Of a DNA stretch of 20,666 nt, positions 7,870 through 15,695 are shown in pieces. Source of the stretch: an uncultured Chitinophagales bacterium (GTDB lineage: Bacteria > Bacteroidota > Bacteroidia > Chitinophagales > Chitinophagaceae); NCBI GenBank assembly GCA_946886475.1, contig CAMPIQ010000059.1, positions 1 through 20,666 of the forward strand. The letters are read 5' to 3'. Position 1 is the stretch's first letter; each line of letters starts with the position of its first letter. The translations under genes and the position numbers were made by a program. Under the pieces are notes generated by a model, which was not told where the DNA came from, did not search any database, and worked only from the letters and a program-made list of their open reading frames with translations.

Positions 7870-8205
7870 TTAACAGCAGGCCTTTTCATTTTTGGTTCTA
7901 AGGTTTAAGAACAGGCTGCCAATATCATTACTGAATTTTTCAAAGGCTTTCCAGTTAATACAATAGCAGGACCGCGGCCCATCAATGGTTCCTTCAATGA
8001 GTCCTGCGTTTTTTAATTCTTTAAGATGTTGGGATATGGTTGATTGAGCCAGCGGTAACAATTCAACGATGTCGCCACAGATACATTCATTTTTTTCTGC
8101 GAGCACTTTAAGAATGGCGATCCTTGCAGGGTGGCTAATGGCCTTGGCAAATTCTGCCAGCTCCTGTTCTTTTTTTCCAAACGCTTCTTTTTTGTGAAAT
8201 GCCAT
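7870..8205 (-). CDS. arsR: ArsR-family As(III)-responsive repressor
   Basis: A 111-residue winged-helix repressor that should dissociate from DNA on binding arsenite. It contains the family core KAISHPARIAILKVLAE (21-37), an alpha-3 metalloid site variant ECICGDI (C41, C43; compare ELCVCDL), and the recognition helix AQSTISQHLKELKNAGLI (53-70). Two more Cys clusters are C80/C82 (SCYCIN) at the start of the wing region and a terminal C110/C111 pair (KACC), so the As(III) ligand set could differ from the classical site. It is the first gene of the arsenic operon; its promoter and a large inverted repeat lie immediately upstream (8209-8257), consistent with autoregulation. Confidence 0.93.
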   Translation of the reverse strand: MAFHKKEAFGKKEQELAEFAKAISHPARIAILKVLAEKNECICGDIVELLPLAQSTISQHLKELKNAGLIEGTIDGPRSCYCINWKAFEKFSNDIGSLFLNLRTKNEKACC

Positions 8206-8208
8206 AGT

Positions 8209-8241
8209 CTTTAATCTTATATCGCAAATATACGATTAAAG
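8209..8241 (-). promoter_or_regulatory. Probable ArsR operator (33-bp imperfect palindrome)
   Basis: Outer arms CTTTAATC (8209-8216) and GATTAAAG (8234-8241) are perfect inverted repeats. Over the full 16-nt half sites, 13 of 16 positions are symmetric around 8225. The palindrome covers the -7 box and the start-site region of the arsR promoter, the position expected for a repressor operator. Confidence 0.7.
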
Positions 8242-8257
8242 AATTCAGACATCCAAA
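8225..8257 (-). promoter_or_regulatory. Bacteroidota-type promoter of the ars operon
   Basis: On the minus strand, TATATTTG (8232 to 8225) matches the TAnnTTTG -7 consensus and TTTG (8257 to 8254) matches the -33 element, with a 21-nt spacer. Transcription should begin about 7 nt downstream of the -7 box, giving a leader of roughly a dozen nucleotides before the arsR ATG at 8205. An A/T-rich block (8255-8276) sits upstream. Confidence 0.72.
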
Positions 8258-8278
8258 TATTATTTTAAAAATATTTTA

Positions 8279-9427
8279 TCAGAGCTTTAAAAGTCTGTCA
8301 GCGGCGGCCTGCAGCGTTTCTTCCTTTTTAGCAAAACAAAATCGCAATACCTGATTATTTATTGGTTTCGAATAAAACGCAGATACCGGGATGGTGGCTA
8401 CTCCAAATTCCGTGGTAAGTCTGGATGCGAATTCCATTTCGGGCTCATTGCTTATATTTTGATAGGAGTATACCTGGAAATAACTTCCATGTGTAGGCAG
8501 GGGCTGAAGTTTAGTCCGGGATAAAAGGTGCTGGAAATGATCTCTCTTTTTCTGCAGAAAGTTTCCGAGCATCAAATATTCCTCTTTTTTATGTAGATAT
8601 TTTGATAGTGCAACCTGCTTTGGCGTATCGCATGTGAAACAATTGAACTGGTGGATCTTCCTGTATTCTTTCATCAGGTATTCCGATGAAATGCAATAGC
8701 CTGTTTTCCATCCGGTACAGTGATAAACTTTGCCAAATGAAAAACATACGAAACTTCTGTTCAGCAGGTCGGGGTATTTTAAAATGCTTTCATGTTCTTT
8801 CCCATCAAAGATCAGGTGTTCATATACTTCGTCGCTGATGATAATGATACCGGTATCCTTAACAATTGATCTTAATTGTTCAATATCGTTTTTGCTTAGC
8901 ACACTACCCGTTGGGTTGTGCGGCGAATTGATCATGATGGCCCTGGTCTTGTCGGATAGTTTTGATTTTACTTCGTTCCAGTTAATTGAATAATCCGGAA
9001 AAGCTAACTGAATGGTAACGGCCTTTGCCCTGTTCATTTCAATGGCAGGAACATAACTATCATAGGCCGGTTCAAAAACAATGACCTCATCTCCGGGTTG
9101 AAGAATGGTGGTCAATGCGGTATATAAAGCATACGTTCCGCCTGGTGTTATGGTAATTTGACTTTCAGGATGAATATGACAACCATAAAGACCGGCAGCT
9201 TTTTCTGCAATGGCCTCCCTTAATGGGATATATCCATTCATATGCGTATACTGGTTATGTCCCTCTTTCATAGCTTCATTTACCAGGGCCACCAGTTCTT
9301 CGCTCATTGGGAAATCAGGAAAGCCCTGTCCAAGGTTGATGGCATTGTGCTGAACGGCAAGTGCGCTCATTACTGTAAAGATGGTAGTACCTGCATTGGG
9401 TAATTTTGAATGGATCTGTGGTTGCAA
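8279..9427 (-). CDS. PLP-dependent aminotransferase, methionine/kynurenine type (YbdL-like)
   Basis: A 382-residue fold-type I class I/II aminotransferase. Family features are the N-terminal NLGQGFPDFP (31-40), TPGGTYALYTAL (94-105), SPHNPTG with N171, the PLP-binding SDEVYEHL (D199, Y202), the Schiff-base Lys in FSFGKVYHCTGWKTGY (K233) and the C-terminal substrate-carboxylate Arg in VLRFCFA. The overall pattern is that of methionine aminotransferase YbdL and kynurenine--oxoglutarate transaminases; the exact amino acid is uncertain. It is separated from the RidA-family gene upstream by 62 nt and from the ars promoter downstream by about 20 nt, so it probably has its own promoter. Confidence 0.9.
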   Translation of the reverse strand: MQPQIHSKLPNAGTTIFTVMSALAVQHNAINLGQGFPDFPMSEELVALVNEAMKEGHNQYTHMNGYIPLREAIAEKAAGLYGCHIHPESQITITPGGTYALYTALTTILQPGDEVIVFEPAYDSYVPAIEMNRAKAVTIQLAFPDYSINWNEVKSKLSDKTRAIMINSPHNPTGSVLSKNDIEQLRSIVKDTGIIIISDEVYEHLIFDGKEHESILKYPDLLNRSFVCFSFGKVYHCTGWKTGYCISSEYLMKEYRKIHQFNCFTCDTPKQVALSKYLHKKEEYLMLGNFLQKKRDHFQHLLSRTKLQPLPTHGSYFQVYSYQNISNEPEMEFASRLTTEFGVATIPVSAFYSKPINNQVLRFCFAKKEETLQAAADRLLKL

Positions 9428-9446
9428 AACAAGTGATTTAAAGTAA

Positions 9447-9479
9447 CGAAAATAAGAAGGCTTCTGTTTGAGATCGCAA
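9447..9479 (-). promoter_or_regulatory. Possible promoter of the aminotransferase gene
   Basis: On the minus strand TATTTTCG (9454 to 9447) is a one-base variant of TAnnTTTG, with TTG (9479 to 9477) 22 nt upstream. The leader to the ATG at 9427 would be about 13 nt. The match is imperfect, so this is tentative. Confidence 0.35.
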
Positions 9480-9489
9480 CTGAAGCAGG

Positions 9490-9879
9490 CTAACCAATGA
9501 TTGCAGTTGCTTCTATTTCTATGAGGTAACCGGGTTCTATCAGGGCGCTTACTTCAACCATGGTATTGCATGGTTTAATGTCTTTGAAGAATTCACTGTG
9601 CGCCCTTCCATACTCCTGCCATCTTGAAATATCGGTTACGTACATTCGAACCCGCACAACATCTTTCATGGCCGCTCCTGCTCTTTTCAAAACGGCTTCA
9701 ATTTTCTGGTAAATGAATTTCGTCTGGGCATATGCATCTTCAGCGCCTACAACCTTACCATCGTCATCCGAAGCCACGGTTCCTGTTACTTCTATGAGGT
9801 TACCAATTTTTACAGCACGGCTGTATCCCACTATGTCTTCCCATTTTGATCCTGAACTATAATTAATTCTGTCCAACAT
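9490..9879 (-). CDS. RidA/YjgF/YER057c family protein lacking the catalytic Arg
   Basis: A 129-residue Rid-fold protein with GNLIEVTGTVASDDDGKVVG (26-45), the middle helix QTKFIYQKIEAVLKRAGAAM (52-71), VRVRMYVTDIS (75-85) and the C-terminal VEVSALIEPGYLIEIEATA (108-126). True RidA deaminases hydrolyse 2-aminoacrylate-type imines using an Arg in a PxRSxVEV context; here the segment is PCNTMVEV, putting Asn105 at that place. The protein probably belongs to a Rid subgroup (Rid4-7) without demonstrated imine deaminase activity. Its start overlaps the end of the upstream exonuclease gene by 17 nt, so the two are co-transcribed. Confidence 0.88.
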   Translation of the reverse strand: MLDRINYSSGSKWEDIVGYSRAVKIGNLIEVTGTVASDDDGKVVGAEDAYAQTKFIYQKIEAVLKRAGAAMKDVVRVRMYVTDISRWQEYGRAHSEFFKDIKPCNTMVEVSALIEPGYLIEIEATAIIG

Positions 9880-10588
9880 GTTTGAATGCTATATTTTCTG
9901 TTTTGATCAAAGATTCACAGTGAAAACGCAAGAGCACCTGCGCCAGTGTTATCACATCTTTCTGGCAATATTCTACTATGCGGTCAAGGTTGTTTTCTGT
10001 CCAGTACACCGAATTTACCATGCTGCCGTCAATATCATCCTTGGGCGAGGGAATGCCCAGAACCTTAGCCAGTAATTTTAAAGAAGTATAATTTTTGTAA
10101 TCGCCGAATTTCCAGAGTTCCATAGTATCAAGGTGGCGGACCTCCCATGGTTTTCGTCCTGCAATTTTTAGAATTTCAGGAATTTCAATTCCATTAATGA
10201 TCATCCGGCGGCAGATGTAAGGGTAATCAAATTCTTTTCCATTATGTGCGCATAAAAACTTTTCGGTCTGGCCGCTCCACTGTTTAAGCATTGATGCAAA
10301 ATCTGTGAGCAATCTTTTTTCCTCATGTCCGCAGTAAGATTTTATAATAAGTTTCCGGCTTTCTCCATCACCCTGCAAATACCCACAGGAAATGCAAATG
10401 ATCTTTCCGAATTCAGCATAGATACTTGCTCTGGGATAGGATGATTCGCTGGTTTCCTCTTCCCTGTTGCGGTTGATGATACCAGCCTTCGTATCCCACA
10501 ACTCTTTCCAGTCGTCGGGCAGATGATTATAAGTTTCATATTGAGAAACTGTTTCTATGTCGAGGAAAAGAATATTGTTGAAAATCAT
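9863..10588 (-). CDS. DnaQ-like DEDDy 3'-5' exonuclease (RNase H fold)
   Basis: A 241-residue nuclease resembling the predicted PolB-associated 3'-5' exonuclease family. Exo I is FLDIETV (D10, E12), Exo II lies in AHNGKEFDYPYI (D121), and Exo III is YCQKD (Y207, D211), the DEDDy arrangement. The substrate could be DNA or RNA and is not settled by sequence. An internal insert with charged residues (35-55, NREEETSESS) is typical of this family, where the strand IICISCGYL follows. The 3' end overlaps the RidA-family start by 17 nt. No clear promoter was found in the 208 nt between this gene and manC. Confidence 0.85.
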   Translation of the reverse strand: MIFNNILFLDIETVSQYETYNHLPDDWKELWDTKAGIINRNREEETSESSYPRASIYAEFGKIICISCGYLQGDGESRKLIIKSYCGHEEKRLLTDFASMLKQWSGQTEKFLCAHNGKEFDYPYICRRMIINGIEIPEILKIAGRKPWEVRHLDTMELWKFGDYKNYTSLKLLAKVLGIPSPKDDIDGSMVNSVYWTENNLDRIVEYCQKDVITLAQVLLRFHCESLIKTENIAFKHVGQN

Positions 10589-10766
10589 ATTGCGAATAAT
10601 GAATAGTGAATGAAGACGTGTTATTTCATTGAACCATTTAAGAAATTAAGGAATGCGATCAGTGGAAAAGCGGGTACTGAACATTTTTTGAAACCGGGAA
10701 GTCTTTATTCTGATATGGTCCGGCTTCAGAAGCATAAATCTGTATTAAAATCTTTATTTCCGTAAA

Positions 10767-10783
10767 CCGGGTAATACACCCGG
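10767..10783 (-). terminator. Possible terminator hairpin after manC
   Basis: A 6-bp perfect stem (CCGGGT / ACCCGG), extendable by one G-U pair on the minus strand, with a 5-nt loop. It starts 13 nt downstream of the manC stop. Only TTTA follows, so termination strength is doubtful. The rest of the 208-nt gap (10589-10796) shows nothing else I can support. Confidence 0.4.
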
Positions 10784-10796
10784 CATTAATCACTGC

Positions 10797-11909
10797 TCAC
10801 AAAAACCTGTCCCCCTTATTCCGTTTAACTTCTGCTACGTATTCCTTGATATCCTGTTCTTTTTCTTTATGGCAGATCAGCAAAACATCCTTTGTGTCTA
10901 CAACAATATAATCATCCAGGCCCTGTAAAACAACGAGTTTATCGTCGGGTACGTGAACCACACATTTATTAGCATCAAACACTATCACGTTGTTGCCGGC
11001 AACTGCATTATCCAGATAATCCTTATCCATGTTTTCCCAGGCGCTGTTCCAGGTTCCAAGGTCGCTCCACCCAAATGAGGCGGGTATCACATATACATTA
11101 TCTGCCTTTTCCATCATTCCGAAATCAATGGAGATATTACTGCATTGGGGGTAAATGGAGTCAATAGCTTCTTTTTCTCCATCCGTATTCAATTTGTCCT
11201 TTTCTGAAACAAAGAGATCATATATTTCGGGCAAATGTTTTTGCAGGCCTTCCAGTCCACGGTTGATCTGCCATACAAAAATTCCTGAGTTCCACAGAAA
11301 GTCGCCACTGGAAATAAAGGTTCTTGCCAGGTCTTTATTAGGCTTTTCGGTGAAGGTTTTTACCTTATATACGGAAGGAATGGCTTCCATACTTTCATGC
11401 TGAATATAACCATAACCAGTGTTGGCATAAGTTGGGGTAATGCCAATGGTGATCAGCGCGTTGAAATGATTTACAAAGTCAAGTGCATCCTTGCATACTT
11501 CCAGAAACCTGTCCTCATTCAAAATGAGATGGTCGGCCGGAGCAACCACCAGCGACGCTTTGGGATTGATCTGCTGGAGCTTGAAAGAGATATAAGCAAT
11601 GCAGGGTGCCGTGTTTTTCCTGAAGGGTTCACCAAGAATATTTTCAACCGGCAATTTGGGCAACTGTTGTTTTGTAATGTTCAGGTATTCATTAGCGGTG
11701 ATGACATAAATATTTTCAACCGGCACCAGCCTGGCAAACCTTTCAAATGTTTGCTGGATCAATGACTGGCCCGTTCCTAATATATCCAGAAATTGTTTTG
11801 GATAATTCACCCTGCTCAACGGCCAGAACCTGCTGCCAATGCCCCCGGCCATAATTGCTACATAAGTATTCCTGTTGGTTTCATTTTGTTCTTTCATTTC
11901 TACTTTCAA
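10797..11909 (-). CDS. manC: Mannose-1-phosphate guanylyltransferase (GDP-mannose pyrophosphorylase)
   Basis: Makes GDP-mannose from GTP and mannose-1-phosphate for surface polysaccharides. The 370-residue protein has the nucleotidyltransferase signature AGGIGSRFWPLSR (21-33) and the NYPKQF segment (35-40) with the catalytic Lys. Later come LGEPFRKNTAPCIA, the VVAPADHLI metal-binding strand, YGYIQ, the sugar-binding FTEKP, WNSGIFVW and FGWSDLGTW. There is no C-terminal phosphomannose isomerase half, so the enzyme is monofunctional. The start at 11909 or a Met four codons in (11897) both fit. kdsD lies upstream on the same strand with a 147-nt gap, so a shared surface-polysaccharide transcript is possible but not shown. 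Confidence 0.94.
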   Translation of the reverse strand: MKVEMKEQNETNRNTYVAIMAGGIGSRFWPLSRVNYPKQFLDILGTGQSLIQQTFERFARLVPVENIYVITANEYLNITKQQLPKLPVENILGEPFRKNTAPCIAYISFKLQQINPKASLVVAPADHLILNEDRFLEVCKDALDFVNHFNALITIGITPTYANTGYGYIQHESMEAIPSVYKVKTFTEKPNKDLARTFISSGDFLWNSGIFVWQINRGLEGLQKHLPEIYDLFVSEKDKLNTDGEKEAIDSIYPQCSNISIDFGMMEKADNVYVIPASFGWSDLGTWNSAWENMDKDYLDNAVAGNNVIVFDANKCVVHVPDDKLVVLQGLDDYIVVDTKDVLLICHKEKEQDIKEYVAEVKRNKGDRFL

Positions 11910-11925
11910 TTACTGGAATTATTAG

Positions 11926-11942
11926 CACGAATTACACGAATT
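11926..11942. repeat. Short tandem CACGAATT repeat
   Basis: CACGAATTA (11926-11934) is followed directly by CACGAATT (11935-11942) in the manC-kdsD gap. Similar CACGAATT-type degenerate intergenic repeats are, from memory, scattered in Bacteroidota genomes. No coding or promoter role is apparent. Confidence 0.45.
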
Positions 11943-12056
11943 TGAAGCATATTCAAAGGGCTTTTTCTCTTTTAGTATGTTTTAATTCCCCTTTTTTAAT
12001 GAATTCTTTTTACCCGGGTTCAAAATATGATGATTTGCGGGATTGGAGTTATTTAT

Positions 12057-13088
12057 TCAAATCAATCCTTCCTTTACCAGATCATGCAAATGAAGTATGC
12101 CCAGGTAACTGTCTTTTTCTATTACCACAAGCTGGGTGATGGAATGTGTTCTCATAATATCCAATGCATTTACCGCCATTTCTGAAGGGTCGATCTGTTT
12201 GGGATCCGGGGTCATGATATCCCGCGCAGTAATATTCCTGATGTCATCTGTTTTTTCCAGCATCCGTCTCAGGTCTCCGTCGGTTATGATGCCCACTAGT
12301 TTACCATCAGCCCCCGTTACCCCGGTAACACCCAGCCGCTTTCTCGTCATTTCCATGATCACTTCTTTTACCTGTGCTTCTGTTTTTACTTCTGGTTTCT
12401 CGTGTTCAATATAGAGGTCTTTCACTCTTAAATAAAGCTTCTTCCCCAATGCACCACCAGGATGAACTTTTGCAAAATCAGAAACATTGAACCCTTTTTT
12501 TTCCATCAGGCATACGGCCAGCGCATCGCCCATCACCATTTGGGCCGTGGTGCTGGTAGTAGGAGCGAGGTTGTTGGGACAGGCTTCCTGGTTTACGGTG
12601 GTATTGAATATAAAATCAGATTTCTTTGCGAGGAAGGAGTTCATATTGCCGCAGATAGAGAACAGGGTATTTCCAAAACTCTTTATCAGTGGAACAAGCA
12701 CCTTGATCTCCGGACTTTCACCACTTTTACTGATAATGATCACTGCATCATCCTGTTGAACCATGCCCAGGTCACCATGGATGGCATCTGCAGCGTGTAA
12801 AAAAATGGCAGGGGAACCGGTAGAGTTCAGGGTGGCTACTATTTTCTGGGCAATAATGGCGCTCTTGCCTATTCCACTGATCACGATCCTTCCTTTACAG
12901 CAGGCCAGGCAGTCAATGGCTTTTTCAAATTGATCGTTCAGGCCGGAGGCTAAATTTTGAATGGCTTCCGCCTCCATATTAATGGTTCGTAAGGCCGTTT
13001 CGGTTATAGTGGCTTTTATTTTCAAGGCCTCAAAATTAGAGTTTTGCTTTCTATTATCAGGTTTTCGCGGAACATCCTGAAAATGCAA
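12057..13088 (-). CDS. kdsD: D-arabinose-5-phosphate isomerase, KpsF/GutQ family
   Basis: Interconverts ribulose-5-phosphate and arabinose-5-phosphate, the first step towards Kdo of lipopolysaccharide. The 343-residue frame has an SIS domain (about 55-195) with the catalytic set seen in KdsD: K75 in SGIGKS, E124 in SKSGES, E168 in VNQEACP, and H209 in KVHPGGALGKKL. Two CBS domains follow (about 222-280 and 287-343, starting at ARDIMTPD). The N-terminal 21 residues (MHFQDVPRKP...) exceed the usual length of about 320-330, and a TTG at 13025 would give a standard 322-residue protein, so the start is uncertain. Together with manC it points to lipopolysaccharide or capsule synthesis. Confidence 0.93.
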   Translation of the reverse strand: MHFQDVPRKPDNRKQNSNFEALKIKATITETALRTINMEAEAIQNLASGLNDQFEKAIDCLACCKGRIVISGIGKSAIIAQKIVATLNSTGSPAIFLHAADAIHGDLGMVQQDDAVIIISKSGESPEIKVLVPLIKSFGNTLFSICGNMNSFLAKKSDFIFNTTVNQEACPNNLAPTTSTTAQMVMGDALAVCLMEKKGFNVSDFAKVHPGGALGKKLYLRVKDLYIEHEKPEVKTEAQVKEVIMEMTRKRLGVTGVTGADGKLVGIITDGDLRRMLEKTDDIRNITARDIMTPDPKQIDPSEMAVNALDIMRTHSITQLVVIEKDSYLGILHLHDLVKEGLI

Positions 13089-13178
13089 ATCAGAAATAAA
13101 TTTACTGTTGTAAAATAGTTGTCATTCTAACTAATTTAACTTTTAAATCCGCAGTTTGATTGCTAAATTCGTTTTCCT

Positions 13179-13317
13179 TTTTGAGCTACGGCCTTCGAAC
13201 GGCTGTGCCACCCACCACTTTTTTTTAGACCTGTCTAAGAAATTGGTCAAAAGCTATCTCCGTTCAAAGCTGTGTTCATAAAGTAATCCCTTTTATAAAG
13301 CTTATCGTAGCTCAAAA
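13179..13317. repeat. 139-bp segment bounded by 12-bp inverted repeats, upstream of recQ
   Basis: TTTTGAGCTACG (13179-13190) and CGTAGCTCAAAA (13306-13317) are perfect inverted copies. Inside are a second potential pairing (GAACGG near 13198 with CCGTTC near 13260) and a TTAGAC-CT-GTCTAA palindrome (13225-13238). The right arm ends 9 nt before the recQ ATG. It could be a MITE-like element or a structured 5' leader; no direct-repeat target duplication is clear. Confidence 0.55.
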
Positions 13318-13326
13318 TATTCAAAA

Positions 13327-15570
13327 ATGCCTAGTGTAAGAAAAACCCCCGCCAGGAAAACAAAAGGCGGATCTGCATCAGCCATAGATCTAAAATCTGC
13401 TCTCAAAGAACATTTCGGTTTCAAGGATTTCAAAGGACAACAGGAGGAAATTATTCATACCCTGCTTTCAGGCAGGGATACCTTTGTGATCATGCCAACG
13501 GGCGGTGGTAAAAGTCTTTGCTACCAGCTTCCGGCCATGATACTTCCTGGCGTAGCCATAATTGTAAGTCCGCTGATTGCGCTCATGAAAAACCAGGTTG
13601 ACCTGGTGAGGGGCTATAACAGTAATGATGATGTGGCGCACTTTCTCAACTCAACCCTTACGAAAAAAGAAATAAAAGTTGTACATGACGACCTGAAGTC
13701 GGGACGTACAAAAATGTTGTATGTGGCGCCCGAAACACTGACCAAACAGGATAACCTTGATTTCTTCAGCGACCTGCAGGTTTCATTTTTTGCAGTGGAC
13801 GAAGCGCATTGTATCTCAGAATGGGGACATGACTTCCGTCCTGAATACCGTCGTTTACGGGATATGATGGACCAGATCAATGAGGCTGTTCCGGTAATTG
13901 CGCTCACTGCAACCGCAACGCCAAAAGTTCAGAGTGATATATTAAAAAACCTTGGCCTTCGCGACCCCCGGATATATATTTCATCCTTCAACCGCGAAAA
14001 TCTCTATTATGAGATCCAGCCAAAGATGAAAAAAGATGACACCATCAGGAACATGGTGAAATTCATTGTGCAGAACAAGGGTAAGAGCGGGATCATTTAT
14101 ACGCTGAACCGTAAAACAACAGAGGAACTGGCCGATATACTTGTAGCCAACGGGGTTAAAGCCGTAGCCTACCATGCCGGCCTTGATTCAAAGCTCAGAT
14201 CGGACCGACAGGATAAATTTCTGAATGAAGATGTTCAGGTAATTGTGGCCACCATCGCATTTGGTATGGGAATAGACAAACCCGATATCAGGTTTGTGAT
14301 TCATTATAATATTCCTAAATCAATTGAAAATTATTACCAGGAAACAGGCCGTGCCGGCCGGGATGGAATGGAAGGAAAGTGCATATTGTATTATTCACAT
14401 AAGGATGTGTCCAAGCTCGAACACCTGATGCGCGACAAGCCATTAAGTGAAAGAGAAGTGGGGGCACAATTGATCAATGAATCTGTTGCCTATGCCGAAA
14501 GTGGCGTGTGCCGCAGAAAGGTGCTGTTGAGTTATTTTGGGGAAGATTATGGCGACAAGAATTGCGGGAATTGCGATAACTGTAAACACCCTAAAGAAAG
14601 AGTTGAAGCAAAAGACGAAGTGTTACAGGCCATAAAAGTGGTGAAAGCGCTTGATGAAAGATTTGCTACAGACTATGTAGTAAGGATCATTACTGGTCAC
14701 CTTACACCACAGATCAAAATGTTCAGGCACGAAGGACTGGCAGAATTTGGGATTGGAAAATCACAGGGCGATCATTTCTGGAATTCACTTATCCGCCAGA
14801 TGTTGCTTGAGGGATTGCTGAAAAAAGATATCGAAGAATACGGGGTGCTTAAGTTCACTAAAAAAGGAGAAGAATTTTATAAAAAGCCGAAGTCCTTCAA
14901 AATTGTGATGAACAATCAGTTTGAAGAAGCCGACGAAGATGATGATGACAACGCTGAAGCAGCCGCCGCCGCTTCAACAGATGAAAAATTGTTTACCCTT
15001 CTGAAGGAACTGCGTCAGAAAGAAGCTAAGAAAAAGAACCTTCCTCCTTTTGTGATCTTTCTTGAATCCTCCCTGCAGGACATGGCCACCATGTATCCCA
15101 CTACCACGGAAGAGCTGGTGAAATGCCAGGGCGTGAGCAAGGGAAAGGCCATTAAGTATGGCAAACCCTTTATGGATGTGATTGAATCGTATGTGGAAGA
15201 AAATAATATTGAGAAGCCGGATGATTTCGTGATGAAAAGTGTGGTGAACAAGAGTGGCAATAAGGTGCACATCATTCAACAGGTGGATAAGAAAATTCCA
15301 TTGGAGATGATCGCAAAGAATAAGGAATTGCGTCTGGATGCCCTGCTTGAAGAAATGGAAACCATAGCCGCCAGCGGCACCCGTTTAAATCTTGATTATG
15401 CTATTGACCAGATGCTTGATGAATATGAACAGGAAGAGATCATTGACTATTTTAAAGGATGTGAAACCTCTTCGCTTGAAGTAGCACAGAGCGAATTATC
15501 CGACGGGAATTATAACTGGGAGCAATTGAAGATCATGCGGATCAAGTTTCTGAGTGTTTACGGAAACTAG
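13327..15570 (+). CDS. recQ: ATP-dependent DNA helicase RecQ
   Basis: A 3'-5' superfamily 2 helicase of recombination and fork repair, 747 residues. The aromatic/Gln motif is FKDFKGQQEEII (32-43), Walker A MPTGGGKS (56-63), DEAH box (158-161), motif III ALTATATPK (192-200), and motif VI ends in the RecQ signature GRAGRDG (about 341-347). The RQC zinc site has four Cys (GVCRRK and NCGNCDNCKHP, about 395-422). An acidic linker (EEADEDDDDNAE, about 538-549) leads to an HRDC domain (about 558-640) with FLESSLQDMATMYPTT. About 100 further C-terminal residues form an additional helical region. Length is larger than E. coli RecQ (about 610) but common in this phylum. It is divergent from kdsD across a 238-nt gap that carries an inverted-repeat segment. 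Confidence 0.96.
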   Translation: MPSVRKTPARKTKGGSASAIDLKSALKEHFGFKDFKGQQEEIIHTLLSGRDTFVIMPTGGGKSLCYQLPAMILPGVAIIVSPLIALMKNQVDLVRGYNSNDDVAHFLNSTLTKKEIKVVHDDLKSGRTKMLYVAPETLTKQDNLDFFSDLQVSFFAVDEAHCISEWGHDFRPEYRRLRDMMDQINEAVPVIALTATATPKVQSDILKNLGLRDPRIYISSFNRENLYYEIQPKMKKDDTIRNMVKFIVQNKGKSGIIYTLNRKTTEELADILVANGVKAVAYHAGLDSKLRSDRQDKFLNEDVQVIVATIAFGMGIDKPDIRFVIHYNIPKSIENYYQETGRAGRDGMEGKCILYYSHKDVSKLEHLMRDKPLSEREVGAQLINESVAYAESGVCRRKVLLSYFGEDYGDKNCGNCDNCKHPKERVEAKDEVLQAIKVVKALDERFATDYVVRIITGHLTPQIKMFRHEGLAEFGIGKSQGDHFWNSLIRQMLLEGLLKKDIEEYGVLKFTKKGEEFYKKPKSFKIVMNNQFEEADEDDDDNAEAAAAASTDEKLFTLLKELRQKEAKKKNLPPFVIFLESSLQDMATMYPTTTEELVKCQGVSKGKAIKYGKPFMDVIESYVEENNIEKPDDFVMKSVVNKSGNKVHIIQQVDKKIPLEMIAKNKELRLDALLEEMETIAASGTRLNLDYAIDQMLDEYEQEEIIDYFKGCETSSLEVAQSELSDGNYNWEQLKIMRIKFLSVYGN

Positions 15571-15695
15571 AGAATAACCAATAAGGAACAGGAATTGTTG
15601 ATTTTTGAGGCGAGGGTTAAAATGGTAAAGGGCGGACGGAATTAAATTTTTCCAAAACTATCTCCCTGTTTTCCACTTTTTTGCCCCGGTCTCCT

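Noticed and set aside
12462..12800. Plus-strand frames of 90-112 codons inside kdsD
   Set aside because: They are antisense to the conserved SIS domain and have no supporting start context or domain.
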